Source: Aphrophora alni (taxonomy: Eukaryota; Arthropoda; Insecta; Hemiptera; Aphrophoridae). From it: a stretch of 64,000 nt of DNA. Below are positions 26,561-38,970 of the stretch, piece after piece. The notes below the pieces were generated by a model. The model did not search any database. It was not told where the DNA came from and saw only the letters and a program-made list of their open reading frames with translations. The DNA is taken from positions 72,578,877 to 72,642,876 of the forward strand of contig OY740768.1 in the NCBI GenBank assembly GCA_963513935.1, given 5' to 3'. The stretch's first letter is position 1. Each line of letters starts with the position of its first letter. The position numbers were made by a program, and so were the translations under genes.

Positions 26561-27912
26561 GGAAAAGAAATTATACTATATTTTGATTACCCATTCAATA
26601 TTTTATTTAAATTTTTTAACTAAGAACACAATTCAACTATAAAATAGATATGGTTATAGAAATATATTGAAATGTCCATTCTTCCTTGATTTTTTGAAAC
26701 TCATAGTATTTATTATAAAACAATCGATAAAAAAGTACACCCTCCCCCCCCCCCCCATAAATGTTAGGTTTGTGTTCAGTTTGAAGAGTTTTAGAGGATT
26801 TATCAGTTAAGAAAATGTATATGTTTTACACCCATGAAACTAGAAATGAATTTAATTTATGGAAATGAAATATTAAAACAAAAATTTGATTAGGTAAAAA
26901 CTCCAGTGAGAAAGTTATAGAAATAGTTAAAATTGTGTTTTTTAATCAATTTTTTTTGATGGACTGTTAGTTATGCAACGTACTTAAGATTATGTTTTTA
27001 ATACTACGAAGTTCATTTCATTCCTAATGGGATCACTCTAGTCCATGACTTGTAGTAACTGTTTTGAGTAGGAGCAAATTTAAAACTAAAATACAAATGT
27101 TGTACATGAATCGTTTGTTCCAGTTACAAAGAACCTTATTCTTAAATTGTATAAGATTGTTACTAGCCTTTGGTCCTTAACTGCGATACAATTATATAGA
27201 CGAATTTTCAAATGAAATTAAAACCCTGCTTTACTCAGTCAATTATATAACTCAGTTATACAATACAGTACATTAAAACCCATTAATAAACTTGTTTATA
27301 ACGATAATGAATTCGTCATATATTACGCTGGAAAAATATCAAAATAAACAAAAGTGTTTAACGGAAGGAATGAAAATTACAAATAATTTACATTTCGTCG
27401 TGGAAAATGTTCGTAGCTTACGTAGGTTGAATTGGAGATGGAATTTCATTAAATCTGAAGAACCCTCTTTTAATTAACTCTGGTGTTTCTTATCATGTTA
27501 AATAAAAAATAAATATTTCACCTTTTTGCTCTTTGCTCGACAAGCAATTATAAAAGACACTCTGTACCTGTTTGTAAAGTGTGTATTCAAGTAATTATAA
27601 GAAGCTTACAGAGAACACATATTGCATCACTCCAGTTTAAAATCCATGAACTGTGGCAGGTATGAAGTCGAAGGAAGGGATAGCTGTAGACTAAAAGTAA
27701 GCAAATAAAGTAACTTATATCAGAACATAACCCGTTGATTAAAATAATTTTAAAGTTTTATGTCTAGTATAGTATTAATATTACATGTTTAAAATGGTCC
27801 TAATAAGTGGAGATGAAATATCATTTAAACTAAAAAATGTATTACCTTCATTCTAGTTGGGTATTATTTTATTAAATAAATATATATAATATTTGTATAA
27901 TATATATGTATA
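26561..27912. other. AT-rich intron sequence, nothing recognised
   Basis: A C14-type homopolymer run lies near 26742-26757. A 61-codon plus frame at 27292-27477 has no recognisable motif. Confidence 0.5.

Positions 27913-27956
<44 letters not shown>
27913..27956 (+). repeat. (TA)n(TG)n compound microsatellite
   Basis: TA repeats to about 27934, then TG repeats to about 27956. It is followed at 27980 by CAGGGTGTAATATAAAACG, a string resembling the outer end of insect TIR elements. No partner end was found. Confidence 0.95.
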
Positions 27957-28030
27957 ACAAGATATATAACTATATATATACAGGGTGTAATATAAAACGT
28001 TTCTGGCAGATAATATTTAGGTTTTTTGTT

Positions 28031-28466
28031 TCTAGTCTCTCCGTCTGTTTGTGTCTTTTCTCTAAAATCAAATTTCTGCGCAATGGATGTAGTTATTGAG
28101 TCAAAATACCATTAACAGATTTCAATAATAGTGGTTCACATGTCAACGAAAATGGTATTTCTTCACAAAACCGTTTTCTAGTCTCTCCGTCTGTTTGTGT
28201 CTTTTCTCTAAAATCAAATTTCTGCGCAATGGATGTAGTTATTGAGTCAAAATACCATTAACAGATTTCAATAATAGTGGTTCACATGTCAACGAAAATG
28301 GTATTTCTTCACAAAACCGTTTTCTAGTCTCTCCGTCTGTTTGTGTCTTTTCTCTAAAATCGAATTTCTGCGCAATGGATGTAGTTATTGAGTCAAAATA
28401 CCATTAACAGATTTCAATAATAGTGGTTCACATGTAAACGAAAATGGTATTTTTTCACAAAACTGC
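28031..28466 (+). repeat. Three tandem copies of a 146-bp unit
   Basis: Each unit begins TCTAGTCTCTCCGTCTGTTT, at 28031, 28177 and 28323, an exact 146-bp period. Units 1 and 2 look identical. Unit 3 has a few changes (CGAATTT for CAAATTT; TGTAAACG for TGTCAACG; TTTTTTCAC for TTTCTTCAC). Identity this high marks a recent expansion, in contrast to the old repeats elsewhere. No spacers and no coding frame. Confidence 0.98.
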
Positions 28467-29044
28467 TGAGTTTACAAACATTTTTGAGAGACATAATGTT
28501 TAGTTCTTAGGACAATTTTCAAAGTGCTTAAGGCCTACCAAACTAAATAATTTTAATCCTAAATAAAGGAATTATTTGAATTACTTTCATATCAATTATA
28601 GATATTTAAAATTGTATACAATTGTGTAAAAGGGTACATATTAATATAATGTGTACATTGTTACCTGCAGTCGTTATACATTTTAGTTGCAAATTGTATT
28701 TTAAAGTAGAATTTTTCAACACTTACTGACAGTGGGAAATGTTTTGGATTTTATAGTAAATAAGTCGAAGAATCAAAATTTGTTTCCCAATATATCATCT
28801 ACACTTTAACTTATAATAAACCCAAAATTATCAACGGTAAATGTGCTAAAAGTTGTTCCCTTTGAAATGATTTTGTTTTTAGTAAAATCAACTGCTTTCA
28901 AGGTTTTGGCAACAACAATTTCTAATGTACGTATTTTGTAACGGTTTGGTTACACAAATATAATATCTTGTGGACATTTTAAAACAACCTTTTGTTAAGT
29001 ATAACAAACACACATAACACAATTCTCATAAAAAATACGCCTAA
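28467..29044. other. AT-rich intron sequence, nothing recognised
   Basis: No feature noted between the 146-bp array and the ribozyme-like motif. Confidence 0.5.
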
Positions 29045-29050
29045 GTATTT

Positions 29051-29083
29051 GACGCGTTTCAACGACAAGGTCGTCCTCTTCAG
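29051..29083 (-). ncRNA. Hammerhead-ribozyme-like core (Penelope-type), probably decayed
   Basis: On the minus strand: CTGAAGA (29083-29077), a 6-bp hairpin GACGAC/GTCGTT with loop CTT, GAAA (29060-29057), then CGCGTC (29056-29051). This gives the hammerhead core CUGANGA, stem II and GAAA, followed by the short self-complementary stem III ACGCGU and the GUC cleavage triplet known from minimal hammerheads of Penelope-like elements. Weak point: stem I is poor, with two mismatches next to the core before a GUAU/AUAC pairing, and there is one extra G at the base of stem II. No Penelope reverse transcriptase was recognised nearby, so this may be an isolated terminal fragment. Confidence 0.5.
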
Positions 29084-29979
29084 TGATACACCAGCTACAC
29101 CAACCAAACCACAACTAACATTTTGTTATTTTGACTCAAATTAACTCTATTGAAATTGTACTTTTAAGAAAAGGGAAAAAAAAACACAAACAGATGTTAA
29201 ACGAAGCACAATTTTAAATTTGTTTAGTGAGTGTTTTTTTTTTATTATAATTGATCAGTAGAAACCATATATACATAACCAGGATATTTTTGTTTACATA
29301 TGCATATATTTTAACAATCCCTGCAATCAGATTATTTTTTAATCATTGAACATTTTAAGCTATTCAATAGAATTATAATTTAATGGTTACGAAGTCGAAA
29401 TATTAAACAATGTTTATTTGGCTATTTGCATATGATATAAAAGTGTCGTCTTCCTTTTCAAAAATTGAATATGATAAACAAATATAACCTATTGTCGAGT
29501 TTTCTAAACAAATATAACAAGAATGCTTTTTATAATGAAGATTTGTGAAAAATAATGTTATCTGACTGTTTATTTTTGTTCATAATATCTACACAATATC
29601 AAAATTTTCTGTATAATCGGAAAACTTACAAAACCAGAAGTATGTTGACTTAGATGAACGAACTCGAATGATGTGAATGAGAAGGTATTCTTAAACTGGT
29701 TCTTCAGATATCATTTCTTATTTAATAATTACAGTATTCGGTAGAAAATCTACCAAAATTTTATTCCATGAAGTAGTTTTATTTCGAAGAACCATTCATA
29801 GAGAAAAAGAAACAATCAGTGTTTACAAAAGACGACCATTTGAAATCATTATTACAATAGCTGTTCAAATATTCATTTTAATGAAGAAGTGTAATGGACA
29901 TAACATTATTTGCTTATAAAAGCGAAAATAACTTGCTTCATGGACCAAACTTTTAAAAAGATTTGAAGATGAACGGAAA

Positions 29980-30310
29980 CCTCTTTATTATGGATAATAT
30001 GGTGCCGGATTAAAATAATATTTCATGTAATTACAACAGTATTGTCAATACAGGCTTATATTTTAACTTTGGAAGAAATAATACCATGTTTTTAAAGACT
30101 TAAAAGAAATAAAAGTTTATTTAATATTTATACCCCGAGGTAATTATTGTTAAAGAGAAGAAAAGTTGTTTTCATTCCAATTGGAAACTGAGCACTAAGT
30201 AAATGAGGGGAGTTTTCTATTGCGCAGATGGGACTTGACTTTAAAACGAAGGTAAAAACTTTACCTCTGTACTTTTTACTTTTGGTATTCATATGTAAAG
30301 TGCCTTGTTA
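29980..30310 (+). repeat. Interspersed repeat family 1, copy 1
   Basis: Shares with 33470-33860 and 50990-51215 an ordered set of blocks: TTTATTTAATATTTATACC, AAAGAGAAGAAAAGTTGTTT, TGGAAACTGAGCA(C/T)TAAG, AAATGAGGGGAG, and GCAGATGGGACT. All copies have the same orientation. No ORF or terminal repeat seen; a non-coding element of unknown class. Confidence 0.85.
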
Positions 30311-30435
30311 AGGATTTGGAAAAGTTCATAAACCTACTCACACTCTTATACACAAACCTAGGCCTATTTATAACAAAAAAAAATTAATGAGAGAGTTCAT
30401 AATGGGGCCTCGAAGAGGTGTATATATTTAATAAA

Positions 30436-30530
30436 TCTACACTCGCTTAGCTCGAGTTAGTGTCTTTGGCTCTGTTAATAGCTCTAAGAATTTCACATTT
30501 TCTTGGGGGGTCTGGGTTCGAAATTAATTT
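30436..30530 (+). repeat. Possible tRNA-derived SINE head
   Basis: An A-box-like CTTAGCTCGAGTTAG (about 30447) is followed about 60 bp later by GGGTTCGAAAT (about 30512), a near-consensus B box. The arrangement resembles a tRNA-derived polymerase III promoter. A cloverleaf does not form well, so this is at best a SINE or tRNA relic. Confidence 0.35.
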
Positions 30531-30879
30531 TTGACAAAAACTTATTCGTGGCGAGGTGCTGTTGGTACTATTACACGCAGAGTTGAAATCTTCAAATTTT
30601 AACTAATTTATTGTGTTTTAAGTTGAATAACACACAAGATATGAGAAAAAAATGTTTAAAATGGCCACCATTTTGACATTTTCATTTAGATTTTTTAGAA
30701 TTTCATTTCGATTCTATATGAGCACACTATAGTTAATTGTAAAAATAGTCTGTCTCTCCAAATTTATGTTTGTGACCACTATTTTATAAAACAAGAGAGA
30801 AATATTTCATCCTAATCAATGTAAAATCAAGTATGGATGTAGAGTACCTGGCTATTAATTCCGCCAAAATTTACTTTAT

Positions 30880-31460
30880 TACAATGGCGGACAATAAAAT
30901 TATTATATTGATAGGCATTCTTCAGGATCACCCAAATGATTACTCATACCAGACAGATGAGTTGAAGTCCATTTTGCCACGCTTGAAGTAGCAAGACAAT
31001 AACTTAGCTTTTCAATGGATCCCGGCTATCGCGGAAGAAAAGCCAACGCGACAGCGGACGTTATTGCAAAGTCAGCATCAGACATTCGTATATTTACGGA
31101 GAACCTGTATGTTTTTCGTCTAGTACGCATACGACGGCCACAGTCCTTAAAAGAGAAGCACTTTCTGGCCTTCAAAAAATGTCAGAAAGTCCTACTTTAT
31201 ATCGAAGACTAACTTAACTTAACGTGACGTTTGCTGCAAGATTTAGAACGGGACATATAGTCATTCGGATGAACATATTCTATACAACTCTAAGTAATTT
31301 AACACCATGCTTTAGCAAGCCAATTAATGGAAGAATCACTGGGCGTACAAACACTTGGTGGCCTAGGTTTGTCAAATGTAAATGCCTCGATTGGGAAACG
31401 ACCCTTTACATTTTATACAAAGACAGTGATTTAAGACAACCTGTTATAAATATTTTGTAA
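30880..31460 (+). pseudogene. LINE ORF2 remnant: RNase H and C-terminal region
   Basis: Plus-strand pieces match the end of non-LTR retrotransposon polyproteins that carry RNase H. In order: DHPNDYSYQTDELKSILPRL (about 30928-30987), then a stop, then LAFQWIP (about 31002-31022). After a +1 shift comes NATADVIAKSA (about 31045-31075), the N..AD.LAK signature of RNase H. FAARFRTGHIVIRMN (about 31230-31275) corresponds to the family's RFRTGH...RAHL tail. Stops and frameshifts make it dead. AATAAAG near 31545 could be the old polyadenylation signal. The reverse transcriptase and endonuclease parts are absent, as expected of a 5'-truncated copy. Confidence 0.75.
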
Positions 31461-31861
31461 ATTCATGGATCTTACAAATTTCACATAATTTCGCATCCAT
31501 TTATTTATCAACGTTATTTTGTTTCTTGCACATAATAAAGTTTAAAATTAAAATATTATAACTATTTACTTGGGTGTGGAAAAATACATTAAATTCAATC
31601 CTTTTTTACACGCAGGTGTTTTCCAGTTAGACTGAGATTAAATTCCATGTTTTAAAACATGTATTTTTTGAGAGCTTAAAATCCTACCAATGATGGAGGG
31701 AGGTAAATTTAATGATAATCTAACGTAACGAAAATTTTACTACTTCTTCAACCAACCTGTTTACTTCAAAAAATTAACTATTAATATTTATCAACTAATA
31801 TTTAATAAATATAGAAATTATATCAATTTCTATTTCTCTATATAATTATTCCTACAGATTG

Positions 31862-31909
<48 letters not shown>

Positions 31910-32721
31910 ATTACCTACTGCATGCAATGATCCAAGAATTTTTTTTCAAATTATTTTTCAGTATTAACTTATTATATTTATTTATTTATTGAAAATTCAA
32001 GTAAAGAATTTTTTTTTATTGAGAAATATAAAGGTTGGGCCTTAACTAACACAAAGTTATTATTATTATTATTATTTTGATCTTATTAGTTTAAGTTATA
32101 TTATATTTATGTATTCAAATATTATTCTCCGGCCAAATTTATACTACAAACATGTAGAGAATTAAATTCTTTTTTAGTTTTTTTGTCATCAGTGAATTAT
32201 AAATACAAAATAATTAAACTGACTTTGGTAAAATTATCATGGTGATTCGGAAAATCTGTCTTCGTGCGGTGAATGAGGAAGTTTCTTTAACATTTTGCTC
32301 ACATAAAAACCTCGCGTTAAAAGGTCAAAAACAGTTCAAAAATTATTTTAACCTCAAAGTTTTTTTTTTTATATGATAACTCGTTATGCCTGGCTTAGAC
32401 CGTTATATTTTGTATTCATTTAATAATATTTAATGGTTAAGATTATCTTATTATAATACATTTTTATACCAAACAGTGTATATTTGAATAATAATATCTA
32501 AACATCATAAACACTAAATATTAAAATGTTATAATGACATTATTTAACTTTTCATCCATTAGAGCTAAAAAAGTAAATCAAACGAATGGAATTTCAACTT
32601 TAAAGGTTTTGTTAATAGTTATAAATATCTTCTGAGTATCAAATACGAAGAAATTTATAATTGAGAAACTGTTTGTTATAAAGTGCACACATTTTTGAGA
32701 CCCATTATATGTAAACATTAC
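31461..32721. other. AT-rich intron with a (TA)n and a short (ATT)n tract
   Basis: (TA)n at 31864-31908 and (TTA)n at about 32057-32078; otherwise no feature recognised. Confidence 0.6.
31864..31908. repeat. (TA)n microsatellite
   Basis: About 45 bp of alternating TA. Confidence 0.97.
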
Positions 32722-32799
32722 ACAGACAGACCGATAGACAGACAGACCGATAGACAGACAGACAGACACACACACACGCACACACACGCCCTGTGTGTG

Positions 32800-32836
<37 letters not shown>

Positions 32837-32840
32837 TGAG
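32722..32840 (+). repeat. GACA/(CA)n and (TG)n in inverted arrangement
   Basis: GACAGACCGATA-type repeats (32725-32765) run into CACACA/CGCACACA (32766-32788), then CCCTGTGTGTGGGG and a TG run to about 32834. The CA and TG arms are complementary and separated by about 10 nt, so this tract can fold into a long GC-containing hairpin. Confidence 0.95.
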
Positions 32841-33204
32841 ATGTCGCTATTTTGGTAATTTTGCTGATTTTATTTATTATTTTTTTTCATAAAGCACTAT
32901 ACAAGTTGGTATCACAAAGTGGTTAGTAAATTAATTTAAAAAAGATGACCTTTTTTTTTTACACACAAATCGCCATTTAGTGCATATAAGAAATAGTGAC
33001 TAAAAAATCAAATCGTTTCAAACATCACCTCAAAAAAAAAAAAATGGTATTGCTACTTCTGGAGTTGAAATTTTAGGTGAATTTTATCAAACTAATAATG
33101 TAAATTAGAATTTACTATTCATAGAATACGATTGAAAATATTAGAAAATATTCAAAATGGCGTCGGTTTGAAACTGTTATTTGGAATTTTTTATCACGAC
33201 TTGT

Positions 33205-33330
33205 AAGAGATGATTGTGTTCCAATAATGACCCTAGTTAAGTCTACACCTATATTCATTTAGTTTTTATTTAAGGTGATGATGACAAGAGGTTTTTCGCC
33301 TTTAAGTAACACAAAATAATGTACGTATTT
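33205..33330 (+). repeat. Interspersed fragment related to 7620-7810
   Basis: GTGATGATGACAAGAGG followed by TTTTTCG, then a TTAA(G/A)-like tail, parallels the 7763-7810 segment. No ends visible. Confidence 0.35.
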
Positions 33331-33469
33331 TAATATCAAAGTGTTGGTTAGCAAATGTGAATATACAAAAAACAGCAAAAGAAATTCTCTTCTTATCACG
33401 TCAACGTATCAGGTGCCTCCCAAGTATTCATTGAATAAAACCTAACACTATTAAAGTAAAACCTAAAAC

Positions 33470-33860
33470 CTAATTCTTTATTACAATAACACGTCTCAGA
33501 TAAAATGATGTTATATAAAATTACAGCAGCATTGTAGTACAGACTTTTAGTTTACGTTTTGAAGAAATAAAACACCATGTTTTTCAATATAATACAGTTT
33601 TAAGACATGAAAGTCTATTTAATATTTATACCACGAGGGAATTATTGTTAAAGAGAAGAAAAGTTGTTTTCATCCTAAATGGAAACTGAGCATTAAGGAA
33701 ATGAGGGGAGTTTTTTATTGTGCAGATGGGACTCGACTCTAAAACGTCGGTAGAAACCTTTCCTCCAGTACATTTAATTTTGGAGTGTTTAATACATAAA
33801 ACGTTGTGTTCTTGCTGTACACAAAGTAACAACGTGTAATTGTGTACCATAAAGTAACGG
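33470..33860 (+). repeat. Interspersed repeat family 1, copy 2
   Basis: The best-preserved of three copies; shared blocks as described for 29980-30310. Similarity upstream runs back to about 33470 (TCTTTATTA...AAATTACAGCAG against the same in copy 1). The reverse frame through it (33626-33850) is incidental. Confidence 0.85.
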
Positions 33861-36800
33861 TTTTCAAATTGGCCTTACTGATATGGTTTAATTGGACGCT
33901 TACCCTAATTTGTGTATATAAAATCTAACGTTTTGAATGTATACATCAACTTTAGTTATCGAGTGATAAACCTAGACACGAGAGGGGAAAACGCCAACAT
34001 ATGTCTAGGCCAACATATGTCTTCTAGAGCCATGATGGAAACGAGCTAGGAACTAGCTAATCAAGAGTAAATTAACAAAACATGATGGTAAATTAATAAC
34101 TAAAACTAAATACACAATCAGAATAAAAATTCACGGAACTATAATACATAAAAAAAAGGCAACAACTAACTGATAAGTGTTGTGAGCCAACGGAGGGGTC
34201 TGTCACAACGTCTTTCTTTCAAATGTTTAGTTTATGATTTAGTCATCACTCCTACCGGAATTTAAGTGACAAAGTTTAGCCTTAATAAAAGTAGAAATTT
34301 TGTTTTCCATTTTTCAGTTTTTATTAACAGAAGACATAATAGCCTATTTCTAGACCAGTTTGGCTGATAGGATTGTTGAATAGCTTTAAGTATGAGGAAT
34401 TGATTTGTTGACAAAGCCATGTTCCTGAGCAAACATCACCTCGTGATAAATACAGGGTGAATGAAATATGAAGTCATTTATTAAAATAAGTTTGCGAGTA
34501 CGACCAAAATTGCTTCTGTGGAATCAACATATTAATAATATCTGTAGCGTGTATTACAGTAGTCCTGGACCTGGAAAGATTTGCAAAGACCACAAATAGG
34601 ATTCGGAAAAGGTCTAACTCCGCAGCTATTACCTACCACAAAATAAATAACAATAATGAATGCTGTAAACATTTCATAAACTTTTCCATTCTACTTTCCC
34701 CCTAAACAAATAAAAACCAACAAAAGCTATGTTTTTTACTTGATTTGTTTTTTATTTTGATAATCTTCACTTTTCACTGAAACTTAAATGCGGTAAAGTT
34801 GATTTTGAGATATTACGTTTTTTATAACAGCTCTATTGCCTAATTTCTGGTTTTTTAAGACTAACTCACAACCTGAATTTTCGGAGAAACGCCGATTAAT
34901 TTATTTGGATTACGCTACGTTTGAACAAAAATTAATCTGAATTGTAGCAGCCAATTATGAAAAAATTATAATTTTTTATTGTTTTTCTTAGTCATCACCC
35001 CCAAATGAGAAACAGACGAAAAACTAAGCTTTTTCGGAATTGTCTTTAAAAAAAGCCTATTTTCTATTATTATTAACTCTAGCATTAGCTCCCAAAATAT
35101 TACAGTGCCATTTTGAATATTCTGTATATATACGCTACCGGGTTAGTTAAATCTGAAGGGACACATCGATAACTTAGCCTATTAAGGGATAAGAAAAAAG
35201 AAAATAAGAAAAAACTCAGGAAAAGGCATAAAACGTAATTTTCGTACGAGGGACAGCTCTGACCCTGTCGTCTAAATCTCCTAGATCTCCGTCCCTAAAT
35301 GTGCTCAAACCTAAATGTCTTGCTAAATGAAAAAGAATAAAGAAAACTAGAGTTCTATATATAAACCCTACCCTACCCTACCACCTTGTATAATGAATGT
35401 TGATCGTCATCGTTAAAATATGAATACAAATAGAATTACATTTTCTTTATTAATGATTCCACATTCAATTTCCTGTTATATAAGTAATTTTGATAATGTT
35501 TATTTACTGTTATTAATTGTTAATACATAAATATCATATTATAGCAATCAAATTTGCCACCCTCAATGTGTTTCAACATACAGTCTCAATATCCACAGTG
35601 TAAACAGACAATCAGTGAAACTTTGATTAACCAACTCGAGAGAAACACTTAACACCAGCAAGTCAAGTCACGTACTGTTTGTGTTGCGACCTTCAATTAG
35701 CCAGGATTAAAGGGTGTACTTCCATGCAATAATTTGCACTGGTCGTAAAATTTAATTAATTGTTTTTTACGGTTTATATCCCTAATTTCGTTATGAAATA
35801 ACGATGGCTGTATTTTCAAGTTATACGAATTATTATAAGTTTAGAAATGTAAATAATACTTATATTGCAGGCAGGTTCCATATTTATATGAACGAAATTA
35901 CCACTTATGCTATTTTTTATAACTTAAGCCACCGAAAAAACCAATAAGATATCTTTAAAGAGCAAAACATTAACCTTTTTACTCTATCATAAATATGAAA
36001 TATATAGAAATTTAAGTTATAGATAAAAATCAATGACGTATGTTTAGGAGATACCTGTTTTGAAGTTGTGTTTTTGGAATGAAGTCTGTTTTTTTGTTCT
36101 GTGCTGTACAGTTCAAAATCAGATTTTGATCAAGGAATTCATTTTTTTGTTAACTCAAAGTTTTGTGTTACCGTCATAAGAACAAAACTCAAAATTATCA
36201 TGTTCTTAAAATCGGCTCTTACTATTTTTGATCAGATTTCACAAATAAAAATTTAGCTTCTAGTGACCGAAACCTGTCGTATTTGTGGTCTTCTGTCGTT
36301 CCCGAAATCATTGCTTAAATAACCAAAAGTCGTCTTTGGAGTAATCAATTCCCCAAAAGCGATTCCGACGATTTCGATAACATTATGGCTAAATGTGCAA
36401 ATTACCGAGCCAAATGGAATTACGGTTCAGGAATAACTACGGTTCAATAACAAAAGAGTGACTCTAGGACAATCCTTGGGTGAATTGTATGAATCAAGAA
36501 CGTCTATGGTTCCGTTTTATAATTGACTAGTAAATACTAAACTGACGTCATTTTATTAGGAAATGGCGACCAATTAAATTTGTTTCTGTCAATGTGTGTG
36601 TAAGTTATATCTTTGTTTATTTTAACAAAGTTCTTGAATCTATTTCATTTTTGTAAAGTAAATTATTGCAAAATATTTAAGAAATGCGCGGTTTGTTGTA
36701 TTAACTGACTGAGTTTAAAGGGTAAACTGTAATCAACTGTTATTGACTTGAACTGTACTTCATTACCATGGTAACGCCATCTCAGATCACAACTCTCATA

Positions 36801-37635
36801 GGTCTTGTAATTATACCACTTTCTGAAGGGGAAGGAGAGATGTTTAATAATAAATCCCGATTTAATTTAGTTATTTGAACGAGGTATATAGTAAGGATGG
36901 AAAATAGGAGTATTGTCTGGTTGGTCTAAAAATCAATATGGAAAACAGTGAATATTTGATTTATGCAATTCTAAGATTGAGAATCTGAATGGGGAGGAAG
37001 GCGTGATATTTAACACGGAAAGGAATAGTTTAAATTTAATGAGATAAATAAATAAATTTGAAGTTTTACCATAACGGTAGGTAGGAAAGCTACAAAAGCT
37101 TTCAACGGAGTATTATGGTATACATAGAGTAACAAGATATTCTGATGTAGGTTCAAAATCTAGTGTTGAATAGAGCAGAAACTCAGAAAATCTAGGTTAG
37201 AGTTAGAAATTTTGATGTGCTGCAATAAATATGAATGAACAAAAATATCAAAGTATTAACAAGCTCTTTCGATATTTATTAATATTGAAATGTACATACT
37301 GGGTGACTAAAAGTCCACCATCTTTCCACTTTTACTCACAATATTGATTTGGGACTAAATGACGTTTATTCATGATCCATAGATTTATGGATGTTGCAGT
37401 TATGGTTACGTTACATTTAAATATTTAAAAATGTTACTAACATTATTTTAAATCCTATAGGTAAATTGGTATTTAAATATTGATACGTTTGAAATATCGC
37501 TAATGTAGTTAACACAATATATTGTGTTAAATTCAAGAACTAAAATATTTCATACATTCTTACGTAACTTCATTCGAAGACGAAAAAGTCAAATATGTTA
37601 CATTGAATGTATTTGAGAAGACGCAAATCCTTTGG
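33861..37635. other. AT-rich intron, no gene recognised
   Basis: Contains a duplicated GCCAACATATGTCT (33993 and about 34009). Two strings resemble TIR-element outer ends (TACAGGGTGAATGAAATATG near 34452; TACTGGGTGACTAAAAGTCC near 37297), each without a partner. A CCCTACCCTACCCTACC run lies near 35367. Nothing coding was recognised. Confidence 0.5.
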
Positions 37636-38970
37636 CATATCGTCACCCATAGCACAATATATCTTCAATTTCATATTAAACAATGAGTTTTGCTTTCATA
37701 ATTTAATTGAATATATCTGTCATTATCTCTTGTGATGTACTTTAACTTGAATTTACTGTTTTCTCAAAAATAACGTTGTGGGGTTACCTGCCACGCAATT
37801 TTATCACAACGAGTTTAATACATAACACTGTTTTGTGTGATAAATCAAGCAAATATGTCCCCATCTCATCACTTCTAGTAAAATATGTTTAAATCTTTAT
37901 CCTCAGCAAGAGTTTTGCTTTCTTATTTTAATGAAATGTTCATCTCTTGTGGTCTATGCTGAGTTGACTTTATAAATAAACAACGATGTGGCATTACCGG
38001 TCACCTTATTTTTCAACGTGTCACTGTTAATGCAAAAAACAACTTCTTCTTGTGATAAAACAAGCAAATACTTGGCCATCTCGTCACTAAAAACACAAAA
38101 TGTCTCTCAAATTGTTATATTCAACAAGGGTTTTGTTTTCATATTTTAATTTAATGTTCATGTCAGGATCTCTCATGATGTTGGTTGACACTGTTTTTCA
38201 GAAAGAAAAAAAACTTTGATTTATTATCATTTCGCCCTGGGTTAGCAACTCTCTCACAATGTGTGTGTTAAAGCACAAAAAACTTTTTGTTTTGATAAGT
38301 CGAGTAAATGTATTCCCATCTCATCACTCCTAGTACAATATGAGTAAATCTGTATCCTCAGCAGGATTGTCGCTTTCATATTATTTTTAATTAAATGTTC
38401 CTGTCATTATATATTCTGATGTATGTTAAGTTGACTTTGAAGTTTTATAAATAAACAACGTTGGGGATTACCAACCACGCTATTTCTTCATCCACGTCAG
38501 TGTTAATGCATAAAACACTTCTTGTTGTGATAAATCGAGCAAACACTAATCCCTTTCATCACTTCTAATACAATATGTTTAAATCTTTACACTCAGCAAG
38601 AGTTTTGCTTTCATATTTTAATTAAATTATCTTTTCATTAATTCTTGTGATGTATTTTGAGTTAACTTGATGATTTTCAAAATAAACAACGTTACCAGCC
38701 ACTCAACTTCCTAATGCATAGAAGACAGTTTGTTATGTTAAATATAGGAAATCCTTCTCCATCTCATAACTTCTAAAACTTTACGTTCAACTAAGGGTTT
38801 ACTTTTACATTTTAATTTAATGTTTATGTCAGGATCTCTCGTGCAGTACGTTTTGTTGACTTTGTGGTTTTTAAAATAAATAAAGTTATGGTAATATTAT
38901 TCACTCCTGTGTGAGCAACTGTCTCAAAACCTACTAATTCTTAATGTATGGAAACTTATTTCCTACATCA
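37636..38970 (+). repeat. Six diverged tandem repeats, 205-240 bp each
   Basis: Units start with a CATCTCATCAC-like box at 37636, 37862, 38077, 38317, about 38553 and 38760, with a final box at 38965. Recurrent internal blocks: CAGCAAGAGTTTTGCTTTCA, TATTTTAATTTAATGTTCAT, TAAACAACGTT(G)GGG.TTACC, and TTGTGATAAATCGAGCAAA. The third and sixth units share TGTCAGGATCTCTC, and units 2, 4 and 5 share AATATGTTTAAATCTTTA-like text. This suggests a higher-order alternation. Satellite-like and old; no coding frame. Confidence 0.93.

Noticed and set aside
27292..27477. 61-codon plus-strand frame
   Set aside because: AT-driven composition, no motif and no splice context.
28031..28466. CRISPR-like array
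   Set aside because: The 146-bp units are directly contiguous with no unique spacers, in a eukaryotic intron; a plain tandem repeat.
35367..35384. CCCTA repeats as telomeric sequence
   Set aside because: Only about three units and not the insect TTAGG/CCTAA motif.
34452..37316. TACAGGGTGAATG (34452) and TACTGGGTGACTA (37297) as the two ends of one transposon
   Set aside because: They are in the same orientation and their inner sequences differ, so they are not an inverted pair.
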